A DNA stretch of 64,000 nucleotides from Rhodobacteraceae bacterium LMO-JJ12 (GCA_021555075.1 JAKGBX010000003.1:62001-126000), one strand, 5' to 3'; counted from the first letter of the stretch, positions 1-9,410 are shown. Made by a program: numbers and translations. The notes: generated by a model not told the origin, from the sequence alone.

Positions 1-1602
1 GGCCTTGTTTACGCGGGCCGTGCCGAAGATATGAATCCGCAAAAGGCCGCCTTCGCGCAAGAATCCGATCTGCGTACGCTGGATCAGGTGATAGACGGCG
101 CCGACCTGTTTCTCGGCCTGTCCGGTCCCGGCGTGCTCAACACCGATATGGTCGCGAAGATGACCAAACAGCCGATCATCTTCGCGCTGGCCAACCCCAC
201 GCCCGAAATCCTGCCCGAAGAGGTCAAGGAAGTTGCCCCCGATGCGATCATCGCCACCGGGCGCAGCGACTATCCCAATCAGGTCAACAACGTACTATGT
301 TTTCCGTTCATCTTTCGCGGGGCATTGGATGTCGGCGCGACCGAAATCAACGATGAAATGCAGATTGCCTGTATCGAAGGCATTGCCGAACTGGCCCGCA
401 CCACCACCAGCGCCGAAGCTGCCGCCGCCTATCAGGGCGAACACCTGACCTTTGGGCCGGACTACCTGATTCCCAAACCGTTTGACCCGCGCCTTGTGGC
501 CATAGTCTCTTCCGCCGTGGCCGAAGCGGCAATGAAAAGCGGTGTGGCCACCCGCGAAATCGAAAACCTTCAGGAATACCGTGAAAAGCTGAATCAGTCA
601 GTGTTCAAATCCGCGCTGTTGATGCGCCCGGTATTCGAGGCCTCGCGCACGGCCTCGCGCCGGATCGTCTTTGCCGAAGGCGAGGATGACCGCGTGCTGC
701 GCGCCGCACAGGCGATTCTCGAAGAAACCACCGAGAAGCCAATCCTGATCGGCCGCCCCGAAGTGCTTGAGGCGCGTTGCGTGCGCGACGGGCTGACCAT
801 TCGTCCGGGGCGCGATTTTCAGGTGGTGAACCCCGAAAACGATCCGCGCTACCGCGATTATTGGGGCAGCTATCATCAGATCATGGCGCGGCGCGGCGTT
901 TCGCCCGATATCGCCCGCGCGATCATGCGCACCAACACCACGGCCATCGGCGCGATCATGGTGCATCGTGGCGAAGCCGACAGCCTGATCTGCGGCACGT
1001 TCGGCGAATATCGCTGGCACCTGAACTACATCACTCAGGTTTTGGGCAGCGAGACGCTGCGCCCGCATGGCGCGCTGTCGATGATGATCCTCGAAGACGG
1101 CCCGCTTTTCATTGCCGATACCCATGTCTGGAGCAGGCCAAGCCCCGAGCAACTGGCCGAGGTGGCACTCGGCGCGGCCCGCCATGTGCGCCGTTTCGGG
1201 ATCGAGCCGAAACTGGCCTTTTGTTCACAGTCGCAATTCGGCAATCAGGCCGAAGGCTCCGGCAAACGCCTGCGCGATGCACTGGCGCTGCTGGATGCCG
1301 AGCCGCGTGATTTTGCCTATGAGGGCGAAATGAATGTCGATGCCGCGCTCGACCCTGATCTGCGCGCGCGTTTGCTGCCCGAAGGGCGGCTCGACGGCGC
1401 GGCCAACGTTCTGATCTTCGCCCATGCCGATGCCGCCTCTGGCGTGCGAAACATCCTCAAGATGAAGGGCGGCGGGCTCGAAGTCGGACCGATCCTGATG
1501 GGCATGGGCAACCGCGCCCACATCATCACCCCCGGCGTCACCCCGCGCGGATTGCTCAACATGGCCGCCGTGGCCGGCACCCCGGTCGAACACTACGGCT
1601 GA
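1..1602 (+). CDS. maeB: NADP-type malic enzyme with phosphotransacetylase-like domain (5' truncated by window)
   Basis: This is the last 533 codons of a malic enzyme, which oxidatively decarboxylates malate to pyruvate; the start lies before the window. The first ~195 residues are the end of the NAD(P)-binding malic domain, with SGPGVL, FALANPTPEI and ATGRSDYPNQVNN visible. From about residue 208 a phosphotransacetylase-like domain begins (RRIVFAEGEDDRVLRAA) and runs to the C terminus. In this family that domain is generally regarded as an acetyl-CoA-responsive regulatory part; this is family knowledge, not visible here. The reading frame is open from base 1 and ends in TGA. It is followed by a 226-bp regulatory gap before prpE, so the two genes are probably separate units. 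Confidence 0.95.
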   Translation, partial: GLVYAGRAEDMNPQKAAFAQESDLRTLDQVIDGADLFLGLSGPGVLNTDMVAKMTKQPIIFALANPTPEILPEEVKEVAPDAIIATGRSDYPNQVNNVLCFPFIFRGALDVGATEINDEMQIACIEGIAELARTTTSAEAAAAYQGEHLTFGPDYLIPKPFDPRLVAIVSSAVAEAAMKSGVATREIENLQEYREKLNQSVFKSALLMRPVFEASRTASRRIVFAEGEDDRVLRAAQAILEETTEKPILIGRPEVLEARCVRDGLTIRPGRDFQVVNPENDPRYRDYWGSYHQIMARRGVSPDIARAIMRTNTTAIGAIMVHRGEADSLICGTFGEYRWHLNYITQVLGSETLRPHGALSMMILEDGPLFIADTHVWSRPSPEQLAEVALGAARHVRRFGIEPKLAFCSQSQFGNQAEGSGKRLRDALALLDAEPRDFAYEGEMNVDAALDPDLRARLLPEGRLDGAANVLIFAHADAASGVRNILKMKGGGLEVGPILMGMGNRAHIITPGVTPRGLLNMAAVAGTPVEHYG

Positions 1603-1638
1603 GGTGATTCTTTGGCTGTACCATTTTGCATCTCTAAG

Positions 1639-1735
1639 TTTGCAAGTTTGCAAAAATGCTGGGATATGCAGGTGAAATTTATAAACCACAGGGCTTTGCA
1701 AAAGTTTGCAGGGTCATTTTGTCGCTTCTTGCAAA
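1639..1735. promoter_or_regulatory. Cluster of TTTGCAAA-type boxes upstream of prpE (candidate ScfR/PccR operator)
   Basis: Half-sites at 1639-1646 (TTTGCAAG), 1647-1654 (TTTGCAAA), 1695-1702 (TTTGCAAA), 1705-1712 (TTTGCAGG) and 1728-1735 (CTTGCAAA), with a weaker TTTTGCAT near 1625. TTTGCAAA is the known recognition unit of the short-chain fatty acyl-CoA regulators (ScfR family, for example PccR of Rhodobacter sphaeroides). The gene downstream is propionyl-CoA synthetase, which fits. Binding here is inferred. Confidence 0.6.
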
Positions 1736-1828
1736 TATTGAGCGGTATTGTCCCACAGGGTTGCCTAAGGGCTTGCCCGACGCCATCCTGAAGGCGTAAC
1801 TCCCTACAAAGCTGAGGAGGAGTATACC

Positions 1829-3718
1829 ATGGGATACCGCGAAATCTATGCCGCCTGGAAAGCCGACCCTGAATCGTTCTGGCTGGAGCAGGCCAAGGCG
1901 ATTGATTGGGACGTAGCACCAACAAAGGCGCTCTTTGACAAGGGCAACAACCTTTACGAATGGTTCGCCGACGCCAAGTGTAACACCTGCTGGAACGCGG
2001 TTGACCGCCACGTTGAAAATGGCCGCGCCGAGCAAACAGCGGTTATCTATGACAGCCCGATCACCGGCCGCAAGGAACACATCACCTTCGCCGAGCTGAA
2101 AACCCGCGTCGCAAACCTTGCCGGAGCACTTCGCGCCAAAGGCGTTGAAAAAGGCGACCGCGTGGTGATCTATATGCCGATGGTGCCCCAGGCGCTTGAG
2201 GCGATGCTGGCCTGTGGGCGTATCGGCGCAATCCATTCCGTGGTGTTCGGCGGCTTTGCCGCCAACGAGCTGGCCGTTCGGATCGACGACGCCAAGCCCA
2301 AGGCGATCATAGCCGCCTCCTGCGGGCTAGAGCCGGGTCGCGTGGTGAAATACAAACCGCTGATCGACGGTGCCATTGATCTCGCCAAGCACAAACCCGA
2401 ATTCACCCTGATCCTGCAACGCGAGGAAGAGCGCGCCGAGCTGATCGAGGGCCGCGATTTCGATTGGTATGCGGCGCAAGAAGGCGTCACACCCGCCGAT
2501 TGCCTTCCCGTCGAGGGCAATCACCCCTCCTATATCCTCTACACCTCCGGCACCACCGGCGCACCCAAGGGGGTGATCCGCCATACCGCGGGGCAACTCG
2601 TCGCGCTGAACTGGACGATGAAGAGCATCTACAACGTCGATCCCGGCGATGTGTTCTGGGCCGCCTCCGATGTCGGTTGGGTCGTCGGGCACAGTTATAT
2701 CGCCTACGCGCCGCTGATCCACGGCAACACCACCATCGTGTTCGAAGGCAAGCCCGTCGGCACCCCCGATGCGGGCACCTTCTGGCGGGTGATCTCTGAA
2801 CATAAGGTCAAGAGCTTCTTCACCGCACCCACCGCCTTCCGCGCCGTGAAACGCGAAGACCCCAAGGGCGAATTTATCCAGAAATATGATCTGAGCGATC
2901 TCAACGCGATCTATCTCGCGGGCGAGCGTGCCGACCCCGATACCATCGTCTGGACCCAGAAAATGACCGGCAAACCGGTCTATGACCACTGGTGGCAGAC
3001 CGAAACCGGCTGGACCATCGCGGGCAACCCTGTGGGGATCGAACCCCTGCCGGTCAAACTCGGAAGCCCAACCGTGGCGATGCCCGGCTATGATGTGCAG
3101 ATCTTGGACGAAGGCGGCCACCCGATGAAACCGGGCGAACTTGGCGCGATTGCGGTCAAGCTGCCGCTACCGCCCGGCACGCTGCCCAACCTGTGGAATG
3201 CCGAGGACCGCTTCCAGAAAAGCTATCTCAGCCATTTCCCAGGCTACTATGAAACCGGTGATGCCGGGATGATCGACGAAGACGGTTATCTCTACATCAT
3301 GGCGCGCACCGACGATGTGATCAACGTCGCCGGGCATCGCCTCTCGACTGGCGGCATGGAAGAGGTTTTGGCCGATCACCCCGACGTGGCCGAATGCGCC
3401 GTCATCGGCGTGACAGATCAGCTCAAGGGCCAATTGCCGGTCGGTTTCATCTGTCTCACCTCGGGGGTTGATCGCCCGCATGACGAGATCAAGGCCGAAG
3501 TGGTGAAAATGGTCCGTGACAAGATCGGCCCGGTGGCCGCCTTCAAGCTGGTCGTGGTGGTGGATCGCCTGCCCAAAACACGCTCGGGCAAGATCCTGCG
3601 CGCCACGATGGTGTCAATCGCCGACGGCTCGGACTGGAAAATGCCCGCAACGATCGACGACCCGGCAGTGTTGGAAGAGATCGCCGAGGCGCTGCAAGGC
3701 ATCGGTTACGCGACCTAG
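1829..3718 (+). CDS. prpE: Propionyl-CoA synthetase (PrpE-type acyl-CoA synthetase)
   Basis: A 629-residue AMP-forming acyl-CoA ligase that activates propionate (and probably acetate less well) to the CoA thioester in the cytoplasm. The N-terminal ACAS-type segment (YREIYAAWKADPESFW) is followed by the AMP-binding signature YTSGTTGAPKGV near residue 237, the adenylate motif YDHWWQTETGW near residue 385, and a C-terminal PKTRSGKILR around residue 585 that carries the lysine acetylated in this family. The sequence reads more like PrpE than Acs, notably the start GYREIYAAW and the overall length. The ATG follows GAGGAGG (about 1813-1819). TTTGCAAA boxes upstream suggest induction by propionyl-CoA. 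A GC-rich hairpin follows the stop. Confidence 0.92.
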   Translation: MGYREIYAAWKADPESFWLEQAKAIDWDVAPTKALFDKGNNLYEWFADAKCNTCWNAVDRHVENGRAEQTAVIYDSPITGRKEHITFAELKTRVANLAGALRAKGVEKGDRVVIYMPMVPQALEAMLACGRIGAIHSVVFGGFAANELAVRIDDAKPKAIIAASCGLEPGRVVKYKPLIDGAIDLAKHKPEFTLILQREEERAELIEGRDFDWYAAQEGVTPADCLPVEGNHPSYILYTSGTTGAPKGVIRHTAGQLVALNWTMKSIYNVDPGDVFWAASDVGWVVGHSYIAYAPLIHGNTTIVFEGKPVGTPDAGTFWRVISEHKVKSFFTAPTAFRAVKREDPKGEFIQKYDLSDLNAIYLAGERADPDTIVWTQKMTGKPVYDHWWQTETGWTIAGNPVGIEPLPVKLGSPTVAMPGYDVQILDEGGHPMKPGELGAIAVKLPLPPGTLPNLWNAEDRFQKSYLSHFPGYYETGDAGMIDEDGYLYIMARTDDVINVAGHRLSTGGMEEVLADHPDVAECAVIGVTDQLKGQLPVGFICLTSGVDRPHDEIKAEVVKMVRDKIGPVAAFKLVVVVDRLPKTRSGKILRATMVSIADGSDWKMPATIDDPAVLEEIAEALQGIGYAT

Positions 3719-3770
3719 CGCACCCGCCCGGAAACAAGGCGCGCAAAGCCGCCCATTGCCGACAGAGGCC

Positions 3771-3802
3771 GCGCCCTCCCTCCCTTTTGGGGAGGAGGGC
3801 GC
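3771..3802 (+). terminator. GC-rich hairpin downstream of prpE
   Basis: Arms GCGCCCTCC (3771-3779) and GGAGGGCGC (3794-3802) pair perfectly around a partly pairing centre. There is no long U-tract after it (CTGCCCCTTG), so it may stabilise the 3' end or be a weak terminator. Confidence 0.4.
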
Positions 3803-3894
3803 TGCCCCTTGTTGCACGCGCACTTGACCTCCGCTCCCATTTTTTCTTGACCTGAATTCAGAACCCCTGTCCCCTGTCGGACAGGAGGCATCCC

Positions 3895-5130
3895 ATGGCA
3901 TCATCCCGCATTCCCGGCTTTCACAATCTTTCACGCGCTGACCGGCTCGCGCGCCTGGCCGAGACGTCCGGTCTCACGACCGATGATCTCGCTCATCTCG
4001 AAGCCAGCGCCGCCCATGACGGTGATCTCGCCGATAATCTGAGCGAAAATGTCATCTCGGTCATGGCCGTTCCCTTGGGCGTGGCAACTAACATGATCGT
4101 CGACGGGCGCGATGTTCTGGTGCCAATGGCAACCGAGGAAAGCTCGGTCATCGCCGCCGTTTGCAACGGCGCGCTGGCCTGTCGCAACACCGACGGCGTG
4201 ACAACAGAGGCCGACGAACCGCAGATGATTGCTCAGGTCCAGATCACGGGCCTTGCCAATCTCGAAACGGCCCAGTCCGAAGTGCTGACACACCGCGACG
4301 AAATCACCGATCTCTGCAACGGCTGCGACCCCATGCTGTTGAAACTCGGCGGCGGTTTTCGCGATCTTGAGGTGCGCATCGCCGGGCCATTCGTCGTGGT
4401 GCATCTGATTATCGATGTGCGTGACGCAATGGGCGCCAACACGGTCAACACTATGGCGGAAAAGCTCGCTCCCAAGCTCGAAGCCTGGACCGGTGGCAAG
4501 GCGGGTCTGCGCATCCTGTCAAACCTCGCCGACCGTCGGCTGGTGCGCGCCCACGCGCTCTGGCGCGCTGATGAGATCGGCGCCGACATGGTCGATGGCA
4601 TCCTGTCGGCTTGGGAATTTGCCGCCCACGATCCCTATCGCGCCGCAACCCATAACAAGGGCATCATGAATGGCATCTCTGCCGTGGCGCTGGCCACCGG
4701 CAATGACAGCCGCGCGCTCGAAGCCGGGGCGCATGCCTTTGCCGCCAAGGACGGCTACGGGCCGCTCACCCGCTACTCCAAAACACCCGAAGGCGATTTG
4801 TTGGGCGAAATCGAATTGCCCATGCCGGTCGGAATTGTCGGCGGCGCCACGCGGGTACATCCGACGGCACAGGCCTGTCTCAGGATCATGGGGGCCACGA
4901 CCGGCGACCGTCTGGCGCGGGTGACGGCGGCGGTCGGGCTGATCCAGAACTTCTCGGCCCTGCGCGCGCTGGCGGGCGAAGGCATTCAGCGCGGCCATAT
5001 GGGCCTGCATGCCCGCAATGTCGCCATCGCCGCCGGAGCGCGCGGCAAGGAGATTGACCGGGTTGCCGCGGCGATGATCGAAGCAGGCGAGATCCGCGAA
5101 GATGCGGCGCGCGTGCTGCTCGACGGCTGA
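3895..5130 (+). CDS. mvaA: Hydroxymethylglutaryl-CoA reductase, class II (degradative type)
   Basis: A 411-residue class II HMG-CoA reductase, the soluble bacterial type that interconverts HMG-CoA and mevalonate with NAD(P)(H). Visible family motifs are ENVISVMAVPLG with the catalytic Glu at 51, MATEESSVIAA at 78-88, DAMGANTVNTMAE near 178, THNKG with the catalytic Lys at 255, ATGND with the Asp at 271, and GHMGLHAR near 368 with the catalytic His. No membrane segment is present, as expected for class II. The ATG has an AGGAGG seven bases upstream. No other mevalonate-pathway or HMG-CoA lyase gene is in the window, so whether it serves mevalonate use or isoprenoid synthesis cannot be read from context. 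Confidence 0.93.
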   Translation: MASSRIPGFHNLSRADRLARLAETSGLTTDDLAHLEASAAHDGDLADNLSENVISVMAVPLGVATNMIVDGRDVLVPMATEESSVIAAVCNGALACRNTDGVTTEADEPQMIAQVQITGLANLETAQSEVLTHRDEITDLCNGCDPMLLKLGGGFRDLEVRIAGPFVVVHLIIDVRDAMGANTVNTMAEKLAPKLEAWTGGKAGLRILSNLADRRLVRAHALWRADEIGADMVDGILSAWEFAAHDPYRAATHNKGIMNGISAVALATGNDSRALEAGAHAFAAKDGYGPLTRYSKTPEGDLLGEIELPMPVGIVGGATRVHPTAQACLRIMGATTGDRLARVTAAVGLIQNFSALRALAGEGIQRGHMGLHARNVAIAAGARGKEIDRVAAAMIEAGEIREDAARVLLDG

Positions 5131-5651
5131 CTTAGAGGTCATACGCCCTGATCAATTCAATGACTTATTAACGTCCCTTAACGCCATTCCCCGGAGTCCC
5201 CGGCAGCCGGAAGTCAGCCAGACGGCAGCCGGGAGTCACCCCCCAAAACCGGCGGTTCCGGGCAATCCTTACCCGAACGAGCGCTGGCCCCGATCAGAAG
5301 TGTGATGGGGCTTCAACCGCTGAGAATTCTGCCCGGAATCCATCTGGATACCTCTGTGAAATGCAATATAAGTAGTTGATAGGGCAGGTAAAATACCCAT
5401 ATTGTCGAACCGTCACCAACCCCGCGCGCCACACGATAAGAGGTTGCTAACCCACATCACCCCATACTGGGTTCATATGATCCTTAAACCCAATTGCGCC
5501 GAAAATGTCTGCCAAACTCCAGAACCCGCCCAACAAAATGCACCGCCACCCCAACCGTCGAGGAATCTCAGCGCGAACAGCGCCTAACACATTGAATTAA
5601 TTGTGAAAAATATATGTGGGTCGGTGTGCTGTGCAAATGCCGGTGCCGTGA
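5131..5651. other. 521-bp intergenic region between convergent mvaA and nadK, no gene seen
   Basis: No convincing coding frame. The left part (about 5198-5244, minus sense) holds one copy of a GGGGGGTGACTC/CGGCTG-type intergenic repeat also seen near 9284 and 45726. Two TTAAC units lie at 5169-5183. The rest is lower-GC sequence with no recognisable RNA or site. Confidence 0.5.
5198..5244 (-). repeat. Dispersed intergenic repeat, GGGGGGTGACTC family, copy A
   Basis: Read on the minus strand it begins GGGGGGTGACTC, then CCGGCTGCCGTCTG and GGCTGACTT. The same blocks occur in order at 45726-45787, where an extra 22 bases sit between two CGGCTG units, and in weaker form at 9284. Confidence 0.45.
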
Positions 5652-6413
5652 TCAGACGAATTGTTCGCGAAGCAGACGCTCTTCCAGCCCGTGGCCGGGA
5701 TCAAACAGCAAATGGTGAGAGATGGACGGCTCCGAGCGGATCTGCACGGTCTGCACGTAAAGCACCGCGCGCGAATCCGCATGTGCCATCACCGGGCGTT
5801 TTTCCGGGTCTTGCACTTCGATGCGCACCTCCGCCGTCTTGGGTAACAGCGCCCCACGCCAGCGCCGCGGCCGAAACGGCGCAATCGCGGTGAGCGCCAG
5901 AACCTCCGAGCCGATTGGCAGAATAGGACCGTGTGCCGAATAATTATAGGCTGTGGAACCTGCTGGCGTAGACACCAGCGCACCATCGCAGACCAATTCT
6001 TCCATCCGAAGCCGCCCATCCACGATGATCTTCAGCTTGGCCGTCTGCGGCCCCATTCTCAAAAGCGAAACCTCGTTGATCGCCAAAGCCTCATGCACCG
6101 ACCCATCGCTGCGGGTGGCGCGCATCGACAGCGGATTGATCACGGCTTCTTCTGCCGCTGCCAGCCGTTCAGGCAGGTTGGCTTCGGCGTATTCATTCAT
6201 CAAGAAGCCAACGGTGCCGCGGTTCATTCCATAGACCGAGGCATCCATATTCTGCGTGCGGTGTAACGTGTGTAGCATGAACCCATCACCGCCCAGTGCC
6301 ACGATCACATCCGCCTCGGCCTCGTCGCAATTGCCATAGCGCCCTATCAACGCCGCGCGGGCGGTTTGGGCGACGGGCGCGTCCGAGGCGACAAAGGCGA
6401 TTTTCAGGCTCAT
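5652..6413 (-). CDS. nadK: NAD kinase
   Basis: A 253-residue ATP-NAD kinase that phosphorylates NAD to NADP in the cytoplasm. The GGDG nucleotide-binding motif is in [14 protein letters not shown], followed by [19 protein letters not shown] and the NAD-binding segment [21 protein letters not shown]. The frame stays open 57 codons further upstream, but that extension runs through a tandem-repeat leader and has no family similarity, so the ATG before [12 protein letters not shown] is chosen. It is shorter than the E. coli enzyme (about 290 aa) but normal for alphaproteobacteria. It is divergent from glyA, sharing a 194-bp upstream region. Confidence 0.93.
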   Translation of the reverse strand: MSLKIAFVASDAPVAQTARAALIGRYGNCDEAEADVIVALGGDGFMLHTLHRTQNMDASVYGMNRGTVGFLMNEYAEANLPERLAAAEEAVINPLSMRATRSDGSVHEALAINEVSLLRMGPQTAKLKIIVDGRLRMEELVCDGALVSTPAGSTAYNYSAHGPILPIGSEVLALTAIAPFRPRRWRGALLPKTAEVRIEVQDPEKRPVMAHADSRAVLYVQTVQIRSEPSISHHLLFDPGHGLEERLLREQFV

Positions 6414-6546
6414 TCTTGAAAGTTTCCAAAAGGCGGCGACCGGGTCGGATGGGCTCCGGCGCCTCCTCACCTGCACGATGATTGACGCGCTGGCAAGCCC
6501 ATTGGTCGGAATCGGGGCTTTCAAGCCCATGCGCAATGGCTTAGGA

Positions 6547-6574
6547 CAACGCCCAACGCCCAACGCCCAACGCC
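6547..6574. repeat. Tandem heptamer repeat CAACGCC x4 in the nadK/glyA intergenic region
   Basis: Four perfect head-to-tail copies of CAACGCC, followed by a partial copy. It sits 33 bp before the glyA start and between two divergent genes, so it lies in the probable glyA leader. Confidence 0.85.
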
Positions 6575-6607
6575 CACCCGCCACATCAGCGACGGAGAGA
6601 TACCCCC

Positions 6608-7891
6608 ATGTCCAACCCCGGCTTTTTTACCGAAGAGCTTGCCAGCCGCGACCCCGAAATTTTCGACGCAATCGAGAAGGAACTGGGCCGCCAACGCGAC
6701 GAGATCGAACTGATCGCCAGCGAGAACATCGTCTCCTCCGCCGTGATGCAGGCGCAAGGGTCGGTGATGACCAACAAATACGCCGAAGGTTATCCCGGGC
6801 GGCGCTACTATGGTGGCTGTGAATTCGTTGATATTGCAGAGAATTTGGCGATTGAGCGGGCAAAGGCGTTGTTTGGCTGTGACTTTGCCAATGTGCAACC
6901 CAACTCGGGAAGTCAGGCAAATCAGGGCGTCTATCAGGCGCTCTTGCAGCCCGGTGACACGATCCTCGGGATGAGCCTTGATGCAGGTGGGCACCTGACC
7001 CATGGTGCGCGCCCCAACCAGTCGGGCAAGTGGTTCAACGCTGTGCAATATGGCGTGCGCAGGCAGGACAATCTGCTGGATTACGATCAGGTCGAAGCGC
7101 TGGCCAAAGAACATTCTCCCAAACTGATTATCGCCGGCGGGTCGGCCATTCCGCGTCAGATTGATTTTGCCCGGATGCGCGAGATTGCTGATATGGTCGG
7201 TGCGCTTTTGCATGTCGATATGGCACATTTCGCGGGTCTTGTGGCGGCGGGCGAACACCCCAGCCCATTCCCGCATGCCCATGTTGTCACAACGACAACG
7301 CACAAGACGCTGCGCGGCCCACGCGGCGGTATGATCCTTACCAATGACGCGGATATCGCCAAGAAGGTGAATTCGGCGATTTTCCCCGGTATTCAGGGCG
7401 GTCCCCTGATGCATGTGATCGCCGCCAAGGCCGTGGCCTTTGGCGAGGCGCTGCGCCCCGATTTCAAGGATTACGCCAAGGCGGTGATCGCCAATGCGCA
7501 GGCAATGGGTGATCAGTTGATGAAAGGCGGGCTTGATCTCGTCACCGGCGGCACCGACACCCATGTTTTGTTGGTTGATCTGCGGCCCAAAGGGGTCAAG
7601 GGCAATGCCACCGAAAAGGCTCTGGAGCGCGCGCACATCACTTGCAACAAGAATGGCGTTCCGTTTGACCCGGAGAAACCCACCGTGACAAGTGGTGTGC
7701 GGCTAGGCTCGCCCGCAGGCACGACGCGCGGCTTTGGAACGACCGAGTTCCGTCAGATTGCCGATTGGATCATTGAAGTGGTCGATGGGCTGGCGGAGAA
7801 TGGCGAAGAGGGAAATGGCGCAGTGGAGGCCAGGGTAAAGACCGAGGTGGCGCAGCTCTGCGCGCGCTTCCCGCTTTATCCCGAACTGTGA
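6608..7891 (+). CDS. glyA: Serine hydroxymethyltransferase
   Basis: A 427-residue PLP enzyme that interconverts serine and glycine while loading one-carbon units onto tetrahydrofolate. It shows the full family pattern: [11 protein letters not shown] at 36-46, [15 protein letters not shown] at 56-70, [11 protein letters not shown] near 99, [11 protein letters not shown] at 201-211 and the PLP lysine K233 in [14 protein letters not shown]. Length is standard. The ATG has GGAGAGA about eight bases upstream. It starts 194 bp from the divergent nadK and ends in a hairpin terminator, so it is probably transcribed alone. Confidence 0.97.
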   Translation: MSNPGFFTEELASRDPEIFDAIEKELGRQRDEIELIASENIVSSAVMQAQGSVMTNKYAEGYPGRRYYGGCEFVDIAENLAIERAKALFGCDFANVQPNSGSQANQGVYQALLQPGDTILGMSLDAGGHLTHGARPNQSGKWFNAVQYGVRRQDNLLDYDQVEALAKEHSPKLIIAGGSAIPRQIDFARMREIADMVGALLHVDMAHFAGLVAAGEHPSPFPHAHVVTTTTHKTLRGPRGGMILTNDADIAKKVNSAIFPGIQGGPLMHVIAAKAVAFGEALRPDFKDYAKAVIANAQAMGDQLMKGGLDLVTGGTDTHVLLVDLRPKGVKGNATEKALERAHITCNKNGVPFDPEKPTVTSGVRLGSPAGTTRGFGTTEFRQIADWIIEVVDGLAENGEEGNGAVEARVKTEVAQLCARFPLYPEL

Positions 7892-7918
7892 ATACCGTGC
7901 AAAATGTGCATCCCGAAG

Positions 7919-7954
7919 GGCCACCGCAATCTGCGGTGGCCTTGTCGGATTCTT
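7919..7954 (+). terminator. Terminator-like hairpin after glyA
   Basis: Perfect 10-bp stem GGCCACCGCA (7919-7928) / TGCGGTGGCC (7932-7941) with a 3-nt loop, followed by the T-rich TTGTCGGATTCTTG. Confidence 0.65.
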
Positions 7955-7992
7955 GACGGTAGCGTTTTGGGCAGACTGCAAGGGGAAAGCCT

Positions 7993-9243
7993 ATGCCTAT
8001 GATTTCAGACGATCTTCTTGAGGCGATCCGGTCGCGGTTTGCACATGTCGACAGCGATCCCTTTCAGGGCGAGCGGGTATTTTTTGAGAATGCTGGCGGT
8101 GCGCTGACGTTGAAAGCCGTGGTAGAAACCTCAGCCTTTTACGCCGCTATTCCCGACAATCAGGGACGCGACAACGTTGCCAGCCATGCGCTGGTAAAGG
8201 TGATCGAAAAGGCCCGCGCGGATATGGCCGAACTGATGAATGTGCGCAGTGGGCAGTTCTTTGTCGGCGAAAGCGGGACCGAACTTCTTTTCCGCCTTAT
8301 TTCAGCCGCTTGTCTGGGCCGCGGGCCGGGGCGTGTTCTGGGCTCAACGCTTGAACATCCCGCTTCACGCAGTGCCGCCGCGCGCTGGGCCGGGATCGCC
8401 GGGCAGACGCATGTGCTTGTAAAACATGACGATTCTACTGGTACGGTTGGTGTTGAGCATTACCTTCCTGAGATCACTGAGGATACGGTTGTCGCAACGA
8501 TTCTGCATACCTCTCCGGTTACCGGGATGAGCGTGGACGCGGCCAAAATCGTAGCGGCGATTCGGGCCGAGTCGCCTGAATGCCTTATAATCGTTGATGG
8601 TATCCAGCACGCCGCCCATGGGCGGATCGACCTGACGGAACTGGACGTCGATGGGTATGTGATTTCGCCCTATAAAATGTTCTCGCGCCATGGTTACGGG
8701 TTGGCGTGGATATCTGATAGGTTGGCCGCACTGCCGCATAATAACCTCTTGAAAGGACCGGAGAAAAACTGGGAGATGGGTACCCGGGATACGGGCGCAT
8801 ATGCGACGTTTTCCGATGTGGTGGACTATCTGGATTGGCTTGGCGGCGAAGTGTCCAACGCCCAAGACCGCGTCGCGCGCATCAAGGCTGCGGGGGCCGC
8901 GATACATGGTCACGAGAAACGCCTCACTGATGCCATGTTGCATGGGTTGAACAACCTGCCCGGGCTGGCGCAAATGCCCGGTGTGCAGATTATCGGGGGC
9001 ATCGACAACCCGGCGCGTGAAGGTCTGGTTTCCTTTCATGTTCAAGGGGTTGCCTCAACCGACGTGGTGGCACGTCTGAACAATGAGGGTATCCGCACCC
9101 ATGTTCGCAAAGCCGATCATTACTCTGGGAATGTGCTTGATCCGCTGGGGCTTGATGGCTGCATCCGGGTTTCGCTTTGTCACTACAACAGCCGTGCCGA
9201 GGTGGCCCGGTTCCTGGCGGTGATGAAAGAAATGGTAAACTGA
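7993..9243 (+). CDS. Class V aminotransferase / cysteine-desulfurase-like PLP enzyme, substrate unknown
   Basis: A 416-residue fold-type I PLP enzyme of the aminotransferase class V family. The PLP aspartate and histidine are in IIVDGIQHAAHG (D202, H206) and the Schiff-base lysine is K228 in VISPYKMFSRHGYG. The N-terminal FFENAGGALT matches the substrate-binding start of this family. I see no cysteine in a loop corresponding to the persulfide cysteine of IscS/SufS, so a true cysteine desulfurase role is doubtful. It stands alone after the glyA terminator, and the convergent M50 gene follows after 274 bp. The substrate cannot be named from sequence. Confidence 0.8.
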   Translation: MPMISDDLLEAIRSRFAHVDSDPFQGERVFFENAGGALTLKAVVETSAFYAAIPDNQGRDNVASHALVKVIEKARADMAELMNVRSGQFFVGESGTELLFRLISAACLGRGPGRVLGSTLEHPASRSAAARWAGIAGQTHVLVKHDDSTGTVGVEHYLPEITEDTVVATILHTSPVTGMSVDAAKIVAAIRAESPECLIIVDGIQHAAHGRIDLTELDVDGYVISPYKMFSRHGYGLAWISDRLAALPHNNLLKGPEKNWEMGTRDTGAYATFSDVVDYLDWLGGEVSNAQDRVARIKAAGAAIHGHEKRLTDAMLHGLNNLPGLAQMPGVQIIGGIDNPAREGLVSFHVQGVASTDVVARLNNEGIRTHVRKADHYSGNVLDPLGLDGCIRVSLCHYNSRAEVARFLAVMKEMVN

Positions 9244-9283
9244 ACGCCCCGGCAGGTTAACGCGCGCAGGGTGCAAATTTGCG

Positions 9284-9345
9284 GGGGGGTGATCTCCGGC
9301 TGATGTCCGGCTGCTATGTGTATGACATACGGGGCCGTATGGTAA
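9284..9345 (+). repeat. Possible degenerate copy C of the GGGGGGTGACTC intergenic repeat
   Basis: GGGGGGGTGATCTCCGGCTG followed by TGTCCGGCTGC resembles the head of copies A (5198-5244) and B (45726-45787). The tail differs, so membership is uncertain. Confidence 0.3.
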
Positions 9346-9383
9346 CCCGCGAAATTGAGTTAACAGAGCGCGCGCTCTTTACC

Positions 9384-9410
9384 CTTCATTTTTCCCAAAA
9401 TACTCAAATC
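9384..9410 (-). repeat. Dispersed GAGTATTT...GATGAAG motif, copy a
   Basis: On the minus strand the region reads GATTTGAGTATTTTGGGAAA then AATGAAG. Closely related stretches are at 14244-14273, 24249-24276 and 39668-39694, all in intergenic gaps. Confidence 0.55.

Noticed and set aside
5169-5183. TTAACGTCCCTTAAC as a CtrA site
   Set aside because: Spacing between the TTAA halves is six rather than seven bases and it lies between convergent genes, where a promoter is not expected.
7993-9243. Class V aminotransferase as a cysteine desulfurase (IscS/SufS)
   Set aside because: No persulfide-type cysteine loop is seen, and there are no iron-sulfur assembly genes next to it.
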